Positions 14,960 through 24,176 are shown, counted from the stretch's first letter. The stretch: 64,000 nucleotides of DNA from Kitasatospora sp. MMS16-BH015 (GCF_002943525.1 NZ_CP025394.1:7455001-7519000); one strand, 5' to 3'. Notes: generated from the letters alone by a model not told the origin. Translations and numbers: made by a program.

Positions 14960-16441
14960 CTAGTGCACGCCCAGCCAGGACTTGATCGGGGTGAGGGCGA
15001 AGTAGACCACGAAGACCGTGGTCAGGATCCACATCAGCGGGCCGGGCTCGCGCCACTTGCCGGTGCCGGCCTTGATGACGGTGTAGGAGATGACGCCGGC
15101 CGCGACGCCCGCGGTGATGCTGTAGGTGAAGGGCATCAGGACGCAGGTGAGGAAGGCCGGGATGGCCACCTCGCGGTCGGACCAGTCGATGTGCCGGGCC
15201 TGGCTCATCATCATCGAGCCGATGACGACCAGGGCGGCGGAGGCGACCTGCACGGGGACGACCGCGGCGACCGGGGAGAAGAAGAGCATCAGGGCGAACA
15301 CGCCACCGGTGACGGTGGAGGCGAGGCCGGTGCGGGCGCCGTCACCGACGCCGGTGGCGGACTCCACGAAGACGGTCTGGCCCGAGGCGCCGGTGAGGCC
15401 GCCGATCGCGCCGCCGGCGCCGTCGATGAACAGGGCCTTGGAGAGACCGGGCATCTTGCCCTGCTTGTCGGCCAGGCCGGCCTCGGTGCCGACGCCGATG
15501 ATGGTGGCCATCGCGTCGAAGAAGCCGGCGAGGACCAGGGTGAAGACGGCGACCGAGGCGCTGATCGCGCCCATGCCCTTGCCGCCGAAGGCGCCGAACA
15601 GGTCGACGTGGCCGAAGAGGCCGAAGTCGGGGGCCGAGACCGGGCTGCCGGGCCAGTTCGGCGCGGAGCCGCCCCAGTCCTTGGCGGTCAGGCCGGCCGC
15701 CTTGTTGACGATCAGGGCGACCACGGTGCCGGCCGCGATGCCGATCAGGATCGCGCCGCGGACGTTGCGCGCCAGCAGCACGAAGATGGTCAGCAGGGTG
15801 AGCGCGAAGATCAGGACGGGCCAGCCGGCCAGCTCGCCGAAGGGGCCGAGCGAGAGCGGGGTGGGGCCGCCGGTGTGCACGAAGCCGGCCTTGTAGAAGC
15901 CGATGATCGCGACGAACAGGCCGATGCCGATGGTGATCGCGTGCTTGAGCGGCAGCGGGATGCCGTTCATGATCTTCTCGCGGAGGCCGGAGACGACCAG
16001 CAGCACGATCAGCAGGCCGTAGATCACGCACAGGCCCATGGCCTGGGACCAGGTGGTGTGCGGGACGACCAGGGCGGATATCGCGCCGGAGACGGAGAGT
16101 CCGGCGGCGACGGCCAGCGGTACGTTGCCGACCACGCCCATCAGGATCGTGGTGACGGCGGCGGCCAGCGCGGTGGCGGTGGTCAGCTCGGCGTGGCCGA
16201 GCTTGTGGCCGGTGACGTCCGCCCCGCTCAGGATGATCGGGTTCAGCAGGACGATGTAGGCCATCGCCATGAAGGTGGTGAGGCCACCGCGGATCTCGTT
16301 GCCGAGGGTCGAGCCCCGGGCGGAGATCTTGAAGTAGGCGTCCAGAGCGTTCTTCGGCGCGACGGCCGGAGTCGACGTGGGGGCGTCGGACTCGGCCGGT
16401 GGCTCTTCGGTGGTGCCGGGCTCCGTGGAGGTCCGGGTCAT
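14960..16441 (-). CDS. NCS2 family purine permease (AzgA-like)
   Basis: A 493-residue transporter with about 12-14 hydrophobic segments. The N-terminal signature GNEIRGGLTTFMAMAYIVLLNP is characteristic of the AzgA branch of NCS2, which moves adenine, guanine or hypoxanthine with protons. Further family blocks are GIGTEAGLADKQGKMPGLSKAL-like and GASGQTVFVESATGVGDGARTGL. The ATG at 16441 has GGGAG 7 bases upstream and is preferred over a Met four codons earlier. The gene lies between the xanthine dehydrogenase operon and xdhC, all on the minus strand. It most likely imports the purines that the dehydrogenase oxidises. Confidence 0.9.
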   Translation of the reverse strand: MTRTSTEPGTTEEPPAESDAPTSTPAVAPKNALDAYFKISARGSTLGNEIRGGLTTFMAMAYIVLLNPIILSGADVTGHKLGHAELTTATALAAAVTTILMGVVGNVPLAVAAGLSVSGAISALVVPHTTWSQAMGLCVIYGLLIVLLVVSGLREKIMNGIPLPLKHAITIGIGLFVAIIGFYKAGFVHTGGPTPLSLGPFGELAGWPVLIFALTLLTIFVLLARNVRGAILIGIAAGTVVALIVNKAAGLTAKDWGGSAPNWPGSPVSAPDFGLFGHVDLFGAFGGKGMGAISASVAVFTLVLAGFFDAMATIIGVGTEAGLADKQGKMPGLSKALFIDGAGGAIGGLTGASGQTVFVESATGVGDGARTGLASTVTGGVFALMLFFSPVAAVVPVQVASAALVVIGSMMMSQARHIDWSDREVAIPAFLTCVLMPFTYSITAGVAAGVISYTVIKAGTGKWREPGPLMWILTTVFVVYFALTPIKSWLGVH

Positions 16442-16655
16442 GTCCACTCCCAAGGTTCAAAGGGGGTTGGGGTGGGCGAGTCGACCTGATCTGCGGATAG
16501 GGGAGCAGGCACAGGGGGACTGATTCGACTCACTTCGTGCACTCGATGCGTGCGGGCGGTGCGGGGTGGTGCGCACCGCTGCGTGGCCCCGGCGTGGGAG
16601 AGGCAGCGGGTGGTTGGTGCACATGATGATCTTCTTCGGTGCGATGGTGGTGCTG

Positions 16656-16695
16656 CCCCGGGGCGGCGGGGGAAGACGTGACCGCCGCCCCGGGG
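16656..16695 (-). terminator. Terminator of the xanthine dehydrogenase operon
   Basis: A perfect 14-bp G/C stem (CCCCGGGGCGGCGG at 16656-16669, complement at 16682-16695) with a 12-base loop lies 5 bases beyond the stop of the large subunit. It separates the xdh operon from the permease gene, which must then use a promoter between 16442 and 16655. Confidence 0.82.
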
Positions 16696-16700
16696 AGGTA

Positions 16701-19061
16701 TCAGAGCGTCCCGGTCAGGTGCTCGGGACGGACCGGAATGCGGTTGAGCGCGATCCCGGTGGCCTGGCGGATGGCCGCGACGATGGAGGGCGTGGCGGAG
16801 ACGGTGGGGGCCTCGCCGACGCCGCGCAGACCGTACGGGGCGTTGGGGTCGGGCAGCTCCAGGACGTCCACCGGGATCGGCGGGGTGTCCAGGATGGTGG
16901 GGATCAGGTAGTCGGTGAAGGAGGCGTTGCGCACCTTCCCGTCCTTGACGATGATCTCCTCCATCACCGCGAGGCCCAGCGCCTGGGTGCAGCCACCCTG
17001 GATCTGGCCCACCACGGAGAGCGGGTTGAGCGCCTTGCCCACGTCCTGGGCGGCGGTCAGCTCGACCACCTTGACCAGGCCGAGCTCCACGTCCACGTCG
17101 ACCACCGCGCGGTTGGCGCAGAAGGTGTACTGGACGTGGCCGAAGCCCTGACCGGTCTCCTTGTCGAAGGGGACGGTCGGGCGGTGGTGGTGCTCGCGGG
17201 TCAGGTCGATCGCCTCGTCGCCGAGCAGGTCGACCAGCGGGATGAGCGCGCCGGCCGATTCGGAGACGACCTTGCCGCCGATAAGCTGGAGGTCGTTCTG
17301 GGTCCAGCCGTAGCGCTTGCGGCCGCGGGCGAAGACCTCCTGCTTGACCGCCTCGGCCGCGAGCTTGACGGCGCCGCCGGTCATGTAGGTCTGGCGGGAG
17401 GCGGAGGTGGAGCCCGCCGAGCCGACCTCGGTGTTGGCCGGGTGGATGGTGACCTGCTCGACGCCCAGCTCGGTGCGGGCGATCTGGGCGTGCACGGTGA
17501 CGCCGCCCTGGCCGACCTCGGCCATCGCGGTGTGCACCATGGCGACCGGCTCGCCGCCGATGACCTCCAGGCGGACCCGGGCGGTGGAGTAGTCGTCGAA
17601 GCCCTCGGAGAAGCCGACGTTCTTGATGCCGACCGAGTACCCGATGCCGCGGACGATGCCCTCGCCGTGCGAGGTGTTGGAGAGCGCGCCGGGCAGGGCC
17701 CGGACGTCCAGGTTGGTCAGGTCCAGCGGCGGGGGCAGCGGCATGTCCTTGACCCGCTGGAGCAGCTCGGCCACCGGCGCGGGGGAGTCGATCTGCTGGC
17801 CGGTGGGCATGTAGTCGCCCTCCGACATCGCGTTCAGCTGGCGCAGCTCGACCGGGTCCATGCCCAGCTTCTCCGCCAGCTTGTCCATCTGCGACTCGTA
17901 GCCGAAGGCGGCCTGCACCGCGCCGAAGCCGCGCATCGCGCCGCAGCTCGGGTTGTTGGAGTAGAGCGCGATGGCGTGCATCTTGACGTTCGGGATGACG
18001 TACGGGCCGTGGCCCAGCGAGGCCGCGTTGCCGACCACGGCCGGGGAGGCCGAGGCGTACGCGCCGCCGTCGAGGACGATCCGGCAGTCGGCGAAGACCA
18101 GCTTGCCGTCGGCGGTGGCGCCGTGCTCGTAGTGCATCCTGGCCGGGTGGCGGTGCACGTGGCCGTAGAAGGACTCGTCCCGGGCGTAGACGATCTTGAC
18201 CGGCTTGCCGGTGTGCAGGGCGAGCAGCGAGGCGTGGATCTGCATCGAGATGTCCTCGCGGCCGCCGAAGGCGCCGCCGACGCCCGCGAGGGTGAGGCGG
18301 ACCTTCTCCTCGGGCAGGGCGAGCACGGGGGCCATCTGCTGGCGGTCCACGTGCAGCCACTGGGTGGCGATGTAGAGGTCGATGCCGCCGTCCTCGGCGG
18401 GTACGGCCAGGCCGGACTCGGGGCCGAGGAAGGCCTGGTCCTGCATGCCGACCTCGTACTCGCCGGAGACGATCACGTCCGCCAGCGCGCGCACCTCGTC
18501 GGTGACGCCGAGGCCCGAGACGAGCTTCTGCTCGTGGCAGATGTTGCCGTAGCCGTGCGACTTGAACTCGTGCGGCTCGTGCACGTAGCCGTGGGTCTCC
18601 GGGTCGAGGCACTGCTCCTCGGTGACGATCGGGGTGAGCACCTCGTACTCGACCTTGATCTTCTTCACCGCACGGCGGGCCGTCTCCGGGTGGTCGGCCG
18701 CGACGAGGGCGATCGCCTCGCCGTGGTAGCGCACCTTGTCGATGGCCAGGGCCGGCTGGTCCTGGATCTCCAGGCCGTAGAACTTGGAGCCCGGGATGTC
18801 CTGGTGGGTGAGCACGGCGTAGACGCCGGGCAGCTTGAGCGCGTCCGAGATGTCGACGCTCACGATGTTGGCGCGCGGGTGCGGCGAGCGCAGCGCCATG
18901 CCCCAGAGCATGTCCTCGTGCCACAGGTCGGAGGAGTACGCGAACTCGCCCTTGACCTTGAGGTTGCCGTCCGGGCGCAGCGGCGAGCCGCCGATGCCGT
19001 CGGGGGAGGACTGCTTGATGTCCTGGAGGTTCTTCTGACCCTGGATGGTGCGGGTGCTCAT
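16701..19061 (-). CDS. Xanthine dehydrogenase, molybdopterin-binding subunit
   Basis: The 786-residue product is the large molybdenum subunit. It starts MSTRTIQGQKNLQDIKQSSP and contains TLAGVGGAFGGREDISM (substrate and cofactor loop), AMRGFGAVQAAFGYESQMD, EVGQGGVTVHAQIARTELG (Moco binding) and near the end YGLRGVGEAPT with catalytic Glu750. Together with the FAD and 2Fe-2S subunits it hydroxylates hypoxanthine and xanthine to urate. The ATG overlaps the stop of the small subunit (ATGA at 19058-19061), so translation is coupled. A strong hairpin follows the stop. The substrate is inferred from the PucR and purine-permease neighbours, since related subunits oxidise other heterocycles. Confidence 0.92.
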   Translation of the reverse strand: MSTRTIQGQKNLQDIKQSSPDGIGGSPLRPDGNLKVKGEFAYSSDLWHEDMLWGMALRSPHPRANIVSVDISDALKLPGVYAVLTHQDIPGSKFYGLEIQDQPALAIDKVRYHGEAIALVAADHPETARRAVKKIKVEYEVLTPIVTEEQCLDPETHGYVHEPHEFKSHGYGNICHEQKLVSGLGVTDEVRALADVIVSGEYEVGMQDQAFLGPESGLAVPAEDGGIDLYIATQWLHVDRQQMAPVLALPEEKVRLTLAGVGGAFGGREDISMQIHASLLALHTGKPVKIVYARDESFYGHVHRHPARMHYEHGATADGKLVFADCRIVLDGGAYASASPAVVGNAASLGHGPYVIPNVKMHAIALYSNNPSCGAMRGFGAVQAAFGYESQMDKLAEKLGMDPVELRQLNAMSEGDYMPTGQQIDSPAPVAELLQRVKDMPLPPPLDLTNLDVRALPGALSNTSHGEGIVRGIGYSVGIKNVGFSEGFDDYSTARVRLEVIGGEPVAMVHTAMAEVGQGGVTVHAQIARTELGVEQVTIHPANTEVGSAGSTSASRQTYMTGGAVKLAAEAVKQEVFARGRKRYGWTQNDLQLIGGKVVSESAGALIPLVDLLGDEAIDLTREHHHRPTVPFDKETGQGFGHVQYTFCANRAVVDVDVELGLVKVVELTAAQDVGKALNPLSVVGQIQGGCTQALGLAVMEEIIVKDGKVRNASFTDYLIPTILDTPPIPVDVLELPDPNAPYGLRGVGEAPTVSATPSIVAAIRQATGIALNRIPVRPEHLTGTL

Positions 19062-19543
19062 GCCTTCGGCCCCTTCGCGCACGTGCGGGCGGAGGCGAGC
19101 CGCACCGCGTCCATGATCTTCTCGTATCCGGTGCAGCGGCAGAGGTTGCCCGACAGCGCCTCGCGGATGTCGTTGTCGCTCGGCTGCGGCTCGCGCTCGA
19201 GCAGGGCGTCGGTCTGCACCAGCAGGCCGGGGGTGCAGAAGCCGCACTGCACGGCGCCCGCGTCCACGAAGGCCTGCTGGACGAGGCCCAGCTCGCCGTT
19301 CTCCTCCGCAAGGCCCTCGACGGTGCGCACCTCGCGGTCCTGCACCTGGCCGGCCGCGACCAGACAGGAACAGACCGGCACGCCGTCCAGGTAGACGGTG
19401 CAGGAGCCGCACTCGCCCTGCTCGCAGGCGTTCTTGGAGCCGGGCAGGCCGACCCGCTCGCGCAGCACGTACAGGAGGCTCTCGCCCTCCCAGACGTCGT
19501 CCGCCTCGACGGGCTTGCCGTTGGCGGTGAAAGTGACCCTCAT
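19058..19543 (-). CDS. Xanthine dehydrogenase, 2Fe-2S subunit
   Basis: The 161-residue iron-sulfur subunit carries both cluster motifs. The plant-type cluster is ligated by C40, C45, C48 and C60 (NACEQGECGSCTVYLDGVPVC). The second, all-helical cluster is ligated by C100, C103, C135 and C137 (QCGFCTPG and LCRCTGY). It passes electrons from the molybdenum site to FAD. The ATG at 19543 overlaps the stop of the FAD subunit (ATGA), and its own stop overlaps the large subunit start. The length is normal for the three-subunit bacterial enzymes. Confidence 0.94.
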   Translation of the reverse strand: MRVTFTANGKPVEADDVWEGESLLYVLRERVGLPGSKNACEQGECGSCTVYLDGVPVCSCLVAAGQVQDREVRTVEGLAEENGELGLVQQAFVDAGAVQCGFCTPGLLVQTDALLEREPQPSDNDIREALSGNLCRCTGYEKIMDAVRLASARTCAKGPKA

Positions 19544-20427
19544 GCCGCGCTCCTGATCTGCTTGCTGTAGTCGTTCCAGGTCCAGGTCAGCGTGCGGCGG
19601 GCCATCACGGCCAGCGCGTGGCGCCGGTAGTCGGCGGTGCCCCGGACGTCGTCGATCGGGGAGGCGGCGGCCTTCACCAGCTCGCCGAACTTCTGGATCA
19701 CCTCGGTGCCCAGCAGGTCGCCCGACTCCCACAGGCCGCGCTCGGCGAGCACGCCCTGCAGGTACTCCTCGGCCTCCACCGCGCGGCGCGGGGTGGGTGC
19801 GGCCGAGCCGATGCCGGTGCCGACGGTGCCGTTCTTGGGGTGCAGCGCGAAGCCGAAGGCGCAGACCGCGATGACCATCGCGTTGCGGGTGCCGATCTTC
19901 GAGAACTGCTGCGGGCCGTCGGCCACCGGGATGTGCACGGCGCGGATCAGCTCGTCCTGGGCCAGCGAGTTGCGCTTGACGCCCACGTAGAACTCGTCGA
20001 TCGGGATCATCCGGGTGCCCCGGACGGAGGCGGCCTCGACGAAGACGTCCCGGCCGGCCGCGAGCAGCGCGGGGTGGGCGTCACCGGCGGGCGAGGCACC
20101 GCCCAGGTTGCCGCCGACGCCGCCGCGGTTGCGGATCTGCGGCGAGCCGACGGTGTGCGAGGCCAGGGCCAGGCCCGGGAGCGGCTCGGAGAGCTCGTCG
20201 ATGATCCGGCTGTAGGGCACCGAAGCACCCAGACGGACCACGGATCCGTCGTTCGACCACTCGGTCAGCTCGGTGATGCGGTTCAGGTCGAGAATCGCGG
20301 ATGGCCTGTGCACGTCGAAGTTCATCTCGACCATGACGTCCGTGCCGCCCGAGATGGGCAGCGCGGCCGGGTACTCAGCCTTCGCCGCGAGTGCCTCGTC
20401 CCACGTAGCGGGCCGAAGGAACTCCAT
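19540..20427 (-). CDS. Xanthine dehydrogenase, FAD-binding subunit
   Basis: First gene of the operon. A GAGGAG site 7-8 bases ahead decides the ATG at 20427 over an upstream Met at 20502. The 295-residue protein begins MEFLRPATWDEALAAKAEYP and has the FAD motifs PISGGTDVMVEM and ASHTVGSPQIRNRGGVGGNLGGASPAGD, the second matching the family's IRN-x-GT-x-GGN. It ends with GTADYRRHALAVMARRTL, also family-typical. It accepts electrons from the iron-sulfur subunit and reduces NAD+. Divergent from the PucR gene across a 409-base gap that likely carries the PucR-controlled promoter. Confidence 0.92.
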   Translation of the reverse strand: MEFLRPATWDEALAAKAEYPAALPISGGTDVMVEMNFDVHRPSAILDLNRITELTEWSNDGSVVRLGASVPYSRIIDELSEPLPGLALASHTVGSPQIRNRGGVGGNLGGASPAGDAHPALLAAGRDVFVEAASVRGTRMIPIDEFYVGVKRNSLAQDELIRAVHIPVADGPQQFSKIGTRNAMVIAVCAFGFALHPKNGTVGTGIGSAAPTPRRAVEAEEYLQGVLAERGLWESGDLLGTEVIQKFGELVKAAASPIDDVRGTADYRRHALAVMARRTLTWTWNDYSKQIRSAA

Positions 20428-20836
20428 GCGGTGTCTCCTCAAGTCGTCGCCGAAACCGGACGGCGGGCACAGCGCCCACCCGGTGTTCTCGGACTGTGCC
20501 ACTGCGATGTCGCCTGCGTGTCAAGTCCTGGTCACCGGCGTGTTGTCCGGCGGCGTGTTTGCCAGTGAACCGCTGTGACGGGGCCCACTGGCAGTCACCG
20601 ATGGCATGAGCCCCGACTTCACCGTCGCCCGGCATCCTGTACGTTCGTCCAAGCGGGACAATTGCCCTGTACAGGCCTGCCCGCAGCACTACCTACGACC
20701 GTAATCCGGCCGTGATTCCAAGGCTATGGGCCCGTGATCCGGGAGCCGGTTGATACGTAACACCCAGCGCGCCGAGTCGTGCACACTGTGAGCCCCCCAC
20801 CCCTGCGAAGCCCCCCACTGTTCAGGAGGAGTTCGG
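20428..20836. promoter_or_regulatory. Divergent xdh / pucR control region with palindrome CCTGTACAGG
   Basis: No gene fits this 409-base gap. It separates the xdh operon from the PucR-type gene and holds a perfect 10-bp palindrome CCTGTACAGG at 20666-20675. The composition drops in GC toward 20690-20780 (TTGATACGTAACAC), fitting promoters. PucR-type regulators are commonly encoded next to their target. The palindrome is a candidate site; which protein binds it is not shown. Confidence 0.5.
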
Positions 20837-22429
20837 ATGCGTGTCCGTGACCTGCTTGCCCCCGGCGCCCCGCGGCTACGGCTGCTGGCAGCCGAGGACG
20901 AGCTCGACCGGCAGGTCAGCGGCGTGATGACCACCGACCTGCACGACCCCGGCCGCTACCTGCACGGGGGGGAGCTGGTGCTCACCGGGATGCTCTGGCG
21001 CACCGCGCCGGAGGACTCCGAGCGGTTCGTCCGCACCATCGTGGCGGGCGGCGCCGTGGCGCTGGCGGCCGGCGAGGCCGAGGTCGGGCCGGTGCCCGAG
21101 GACCTCGTCGAGGCCTGCCGCCGGCACCGGATGCCGCTGCTCGCGGTGCCCGACGACATCGCCTTCGGCTCGGTGGTCGAGTACATCGGCCGCCAGGTCT
21201 CCGCCGACCGCGCCGCCGACCTGGCCGCACTCGTCGACCGGCACCGGGTGCTGGTCTCCGCCGCGGGGGGCGGCGGGCTCGACGCGGTGCTCGACCTGCT
21301 CGGCGGCGACCTCGACCTGGACTGCTGGGTGCTCGCGCCCACCGGCCGGGTGGTGGCCGGGCCGGCCGACCACCTCTCGGCGGAGGACCGCGACCAGCTG
21401 GTCCGCGCCCACCTGGCCGCCCAGCGCCAGCGCCGCAGACCCCCGCACCGGGCCCGGCTCGCCTCCGGCGCGTACTCGCTGCTGCCCGCCCCCGGCTCGC
21501 CGGAGACCGAGGCGCCGCTGGCCGACTGGGTGCTCGCGGTGGCCGGTGACGTCACCGAGTGGACGCCCAAGCGCCAGCAGCTGGCCGAGAACCTGGCCCG
21601 GCTGGTGGCCGCCGAGCGCACCCGCCGCGACGAGGGCCGCCGGCTGCGCCGCCGGATCGCCGACGAGGTGCTCGCGCTGCTCCAGCGCGACGCCGACCCG
21701 GCCGAGCTGACCAGGGCGCTGGACGCCTCCACCGCGATGGCCGCCCGCGACGAGCAGGCGGACCCGCAGTCGGCGGAGACCGAGCGCAGCTGGCTGGTGG
21801 CCAGCTGCGAGGGCACCGGGCTGCCCGAGGGCACGGTGCGCGCCGTGCTGGAGGAGGCGCTCACCGACGCCGCCGACCGGGCGTTGGTGGCCGGCACCGG
21901 CACCGGGGCCGTGGTGGTCTGCCCGGCTCCGGGCGGCGCGGTGCCGGCCGACGCGCTGCGCGAGCTGCTCGCCCCGCTGGAGGCCGGCCTCGGCTCCGAG
22001 GGCCGGATCACCGTCGGCGTCTCGGCCCCCGCCCAGGAGGCGGGCGGCCTGCGCGGCGCCCTGGAGGAGGCCCGGCACGCCCGCCGGATCGCCGCCGCCC
22101 GGGTCGGCCGGGTCTGCGTGGCCGGCCCGGAGGAGCTGGCCAGCCACGTGCTGCTGCTGGCGGCCGTGCCGGACGAGGTGCGGCGGGCCTTCCGCAGCCG
22201 GCTCCTCGACAAGGTGATCGGCTACGACATCGAGCACCAGGCCGACCTGGTCCGCACCCTGGAGGCCTTCCTCCGCTCGGACGGCTCCTGGACGCGCTGC
22301 GCCGCCCAGCTGCACGTGCACGTCAACACGCTCCGGTACCGGATCGGCCGGATCGAGGAGCTGACCGGGCGTGACCTCTCCCGGCTGGAGGACCGGGTGG
22401 ACTTCTACCTGGCCCTGGAGCTGGCCTGA
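20837..22429 (+). CDS. PucR family transcriptional regulator of purine catabolism
   Basis: The 530-residue protein has the PucR layout. The N-terminal purine-catabolism domain opens MRVRDLLAPGAPRLRLLAAEDELDRQVSGVMTTDL (residues 1-120). The middle is a GGDEF-like CdaR region. The C-terminal PucR HTH reads FLRSDGSWTRCAAQLHVHVNTLRYRIGRIEELTGRDL (about 480-516). An AGGAGG-like site precedes the ATG. Members sense purine metabolites or allantoin-type intermediates and activate or repress catabolic genes. The divergent position beside the xanthine dehydrogenase operon makes that operon its probable target. A perfect terminator follows. Confidence 0.92.
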   Translation: MRVRDLLAPGAPRLRLLAAEDELDRQVSGVMTTDLHDPGRYLHGGELVLTGMLWRTAPEDSERFVRTIVAGGAVALAAGEAEVGPVPEDLVEACRRHRMPLLAVPDDIAFGSVVEYIGRQVSADRAADLAALVDRHRVLVSAAGGGGLDAVLDLLGGDLDLDCWVLAPTGRVVAGPADHLSAEDRDQLVRAHLAAQRQRRRPPHRARLASGAYSLLPAPGSPETEAPLADWVLAVAGDVTEWTPKRQQLAENLARLVAAERTRRDEGRRLRRRIADEVLALLQRDADPAELTRALDASTAMAARDEQADPQSAETERSWLVASCEGTGLPEGTVRAVLEEALTDAADRALVAGTGTGAVVVCPAPGGAVPADALRELLAPLEAGLGSEGRITVGVSAPAQEAGGLRGALEEARHARRIAAARVGRVCVAGPEELASHVLLLAAVPDEVRRAFRSRLLDKVIGYDIEHQADLVRTLEAFLRSDGSWTRCAAQLHVHVNTLRYRIGRIEELTGRDLSRLEDRVDFYLALELA

Positions 22430-22435
22430 CGCGGA

Positions 22436-22466
22436 TCGGTCCCGGGGCGCCCCGCCCCGGGACCGA
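22436..22466. terminator. Perfect 14-bp hairpin after the PucR gene
   Basis: TCGGTCCCGGGGCG (22436-22449) pairs exactly with CGCCCCGGGACCGA (22453-22466) around a CCC loop. It sits between the convergent PucR and GH16 genes and can act for both. Confidence 0.85.
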
Positions 22467-22473
22467 AGGCGTT

Positions 22474-22510
22474 TCAGGACTTCGGCACGGCGGTCAGGAC
22501 TTCGGCACGG
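22474..22510. repeat. 17-bp tandem duplication at the end of the GH16 gene
   Basis: TCAGGACTTCGGCACGG occurs at 22474-22490 and again at 22494-22510. The second copy encodes the last codons and stop of the minus-strand GH16 gene; the first is the same text just past the stop. A recent 20-bp tandem duplication explains it. The reading frame of the gene is not harmed. Confidence 0.7.
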
Positions 22511-23468
22511 TGTTCACGTAGTCGGTGCCGGCCGCGTAGAAGCCGTCCACCGTCTTCTGCACGTCCGCCGGTGACACGGCCTCACCGGCCTTGTAGTAGA
22601 ACCAGTTGATCTTCATGTCCCAGTTGCGCGCGGCGCCGGTGAACGGGAGGTCGATGAACCAGTCGCTGAAGTGCACGTCCATGGACTCGCGCGGGACGTA
22701 CTTGCCGTTGCTGGTGAACAGCTCCTTGCCGTCCAGGGTGTAGGTGGCCTTGCCGTTCACGGCGGTGACCATCATGGTGTGCCAGCCCTTGAGGTGCTGC
22801 TTGAGCGCGTGGGTGACCCGGTCCGGCGGGTCGGACTTGAACCAGCTGGTGGTGTCGAGCTGCGGGCCCACCGAGCCCCAGCCGCCGTTGGCCATGTACT
22901 CGTAGTCGAGCTCGCTGTAGTTCGCCGAGGTGTCGTCGGGGGAGATCGCCGAGAAGGACTGGACGATGTGGTCGCCGTTCTTGCCGCTGGCTGGCTCGTC
23001 GCCGAGGTAGATCCGGGCGGCGAAGGTGCCGTTCTTGAAGGCGGTGCCGGTGGTCGAGACCTCGGTCTGCCTGGTGCCCTGCTTGGTGCCGTCGGTGGTG
23101 GCCCGCAGCTGGAGGATCCGGCCGCCCTGGGCGGTGGAGTCGGCGGGGAAGGAGGCGCCCGCCGGCGACCAGGTGTCCTTGATGCCCGGGGTGCCGCCGT
23201 CGGTGCGCACCTGCCAGCCGTGGGCGGCCAGCTGCGGGTCGTCGGCGCCGCTGTAGCGGAAGGTGTCGAACAGCGTCCCCGGCGGGCCGGTGGGGGTCGG
23301 CGAGGCGGCGGCAGCGGCGGCGGAGCCGGTCGAGCCGGCGGGCGCGGCGGCGCCGGCCCGGCCGGCCGGGGTCGGGTCGGCGGAGCAGGCGGCGAGCAGG
23401 CACCCCAGGGCCGGGAGCGCGAGCACCGTCCACGCGCGGCGACGGGGGGTGCGGCGGGGCTGGCTCAT
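22494..23468 (-). CDS. GH16-like secreted lipoprotein (glucanase-fold)
   Basis: The 324-residue product starts MSQPRRTPRRRAWTVLALPALGCLLAACS. This is an Arg-rich n-region, a hydrophobic core and a lipobox with Cys28. After a 35-residue Ala/Pro/Gly linker comes a jelly-roll domain. The catalytic GH16 motif is seen as SELDYE, with Glu186, Asp188 and Glu190 in the usual ExDxE order. It is probably anchored outside the membrane, where it binds or cuts a beta-glucan-like polymer. It is divergent from the polysaccharide synthesis genes that begin at 23690, which suggests a role in trimming or turning over that polymer. The substrate is not certain. Confidence 0.82.
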   Translation of the reverse strand: MSQPRRTPRRRAWTVLALPALGCLLAACSADPTPAGRAGAAAPAGSTGSAAAAAASPTPTGPPGTLFDTFRYSGADDPQLAAHGWQVRTDGGTPGIKDTWSPAGASFPADSTAQGGRILQLRATTDGTKQGTRQTEVSTTGTAFKNGTFAARIYLGDEPASGKNGDHIVQSFSAISPDDTSANYSELDYEYMANGGWGSVGPQLDTTSWFKSDPPDRVTHALKQHLKGWHTMMVTAVNGKATYTLDGKELFTSNGKYVPRESMDVHFSDWFIDLPFTGAARNWDMKINWFYYKAGEAVSPADVQKTVDGFYAAGTDYVNTVPKS

Positions 23469-23689
23469 CGGGCTCCTCGGAGGGCGGTTCACAGGGGGGA
23501 GCGGTAATCCTAACGAAGGCTGATAGTCAGCTAAGTGTGATGTGTAGATCGGCATTGCGATCCGATTACGACACCTGAACAGATCGCTCCAAATGCGGAC
23601 ATCAGGCCCAGAACGCCTCAGGTCGGTGCCCTAGTGTTCCCTCTACGCTTTCGCGACTCTTACGTACCTGCACTGAAAGGCCCCGCCGG

Positions 23690-24145
23690 GTGCGCCCTGT
23701 CATGTCCTCCACCGCATACGAACCGGTGCACCCGGTGCATCCCGGCGGCTACGGGGCGAGTGCCGAAGAGCCCGCCGCCGCACCGGTGTTCGTCGACCAG
23801 TCGGGCCAGCGCGGGCGGATGTTCCGGGGCCTCGGCTGGCCGGTGACGGTGGCCGGCGGGCTGTTGGCCGCGGCCATGGCCGGCAGCCTGATCGGCGTGC
23901 AGTCGGACGCGCCGGCGATGGGGATACCCGCGCAGCCCACCTCGGCCCCCACCCCCTCCGTCACCCCGGCCCCGGCCCTGCCGGTCACCCCGGCGGCGCC
24001 GAGCTCCGCGCCGCCCGCGCCGAGCGCCTCGGCGACCCCGCACGGGAAGAGCGCGACCACCACGCCCAAGTCGGGCACCAGCTCGAAGCCGGGTACCACC
24101 ACGCACCGGACGGCGCCCGCGGGCCAGCCGACCAAGCACGCCTGA
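23690..24145 (+). CDS. Small single-TM protein with Pro/Thr/Ala-rich extracellular tail
   Basis: The 151-residue protein starts at GTG (GAAAGG lies 9 bases upstream) or at the ATG at 23702. It has a short cytoplasmic part, one TM helix (about residues 48-69, GWPVTVAGGLLAAAMAGSLI) and then an 80-residue low-complexity tail rich in Pro, Thr, Ser and Ala with Lys near the end. The tail could span the cell wall. It stands 31 bases ahead of the deacetylase-GT2 gene and probably belongs to its operon. A partner or assembly role for the synthase is an inference. No catalytic motif is present. Confidence 0.65.
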   Translation: MRPVMSSTAYEPVHPVHPGGYGASAEEPAAAPVFVDQSGQRGRMFRGLGWPVTVAGGLLAAAMAGSLIGVQSDAPAMGIPAQPTSAPTPSVTPAPALPVTPAAPSSAPPAPSASATPHGKSATTTPKSGTSSKPGTTTHRTAPAGQPTKHA

Positions 24146-24176
24146 TCCTCCGCACCACCCATCTCCAGGAGCGCCC

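Noticed and set aside
16566..19394. A 940-aa plus-strand frame opposite the xanthine dehydrogenase genes
   Set aside because: Antisense shadow; the minus strand has all cofactor motifs and overlapping start-stop pairs.
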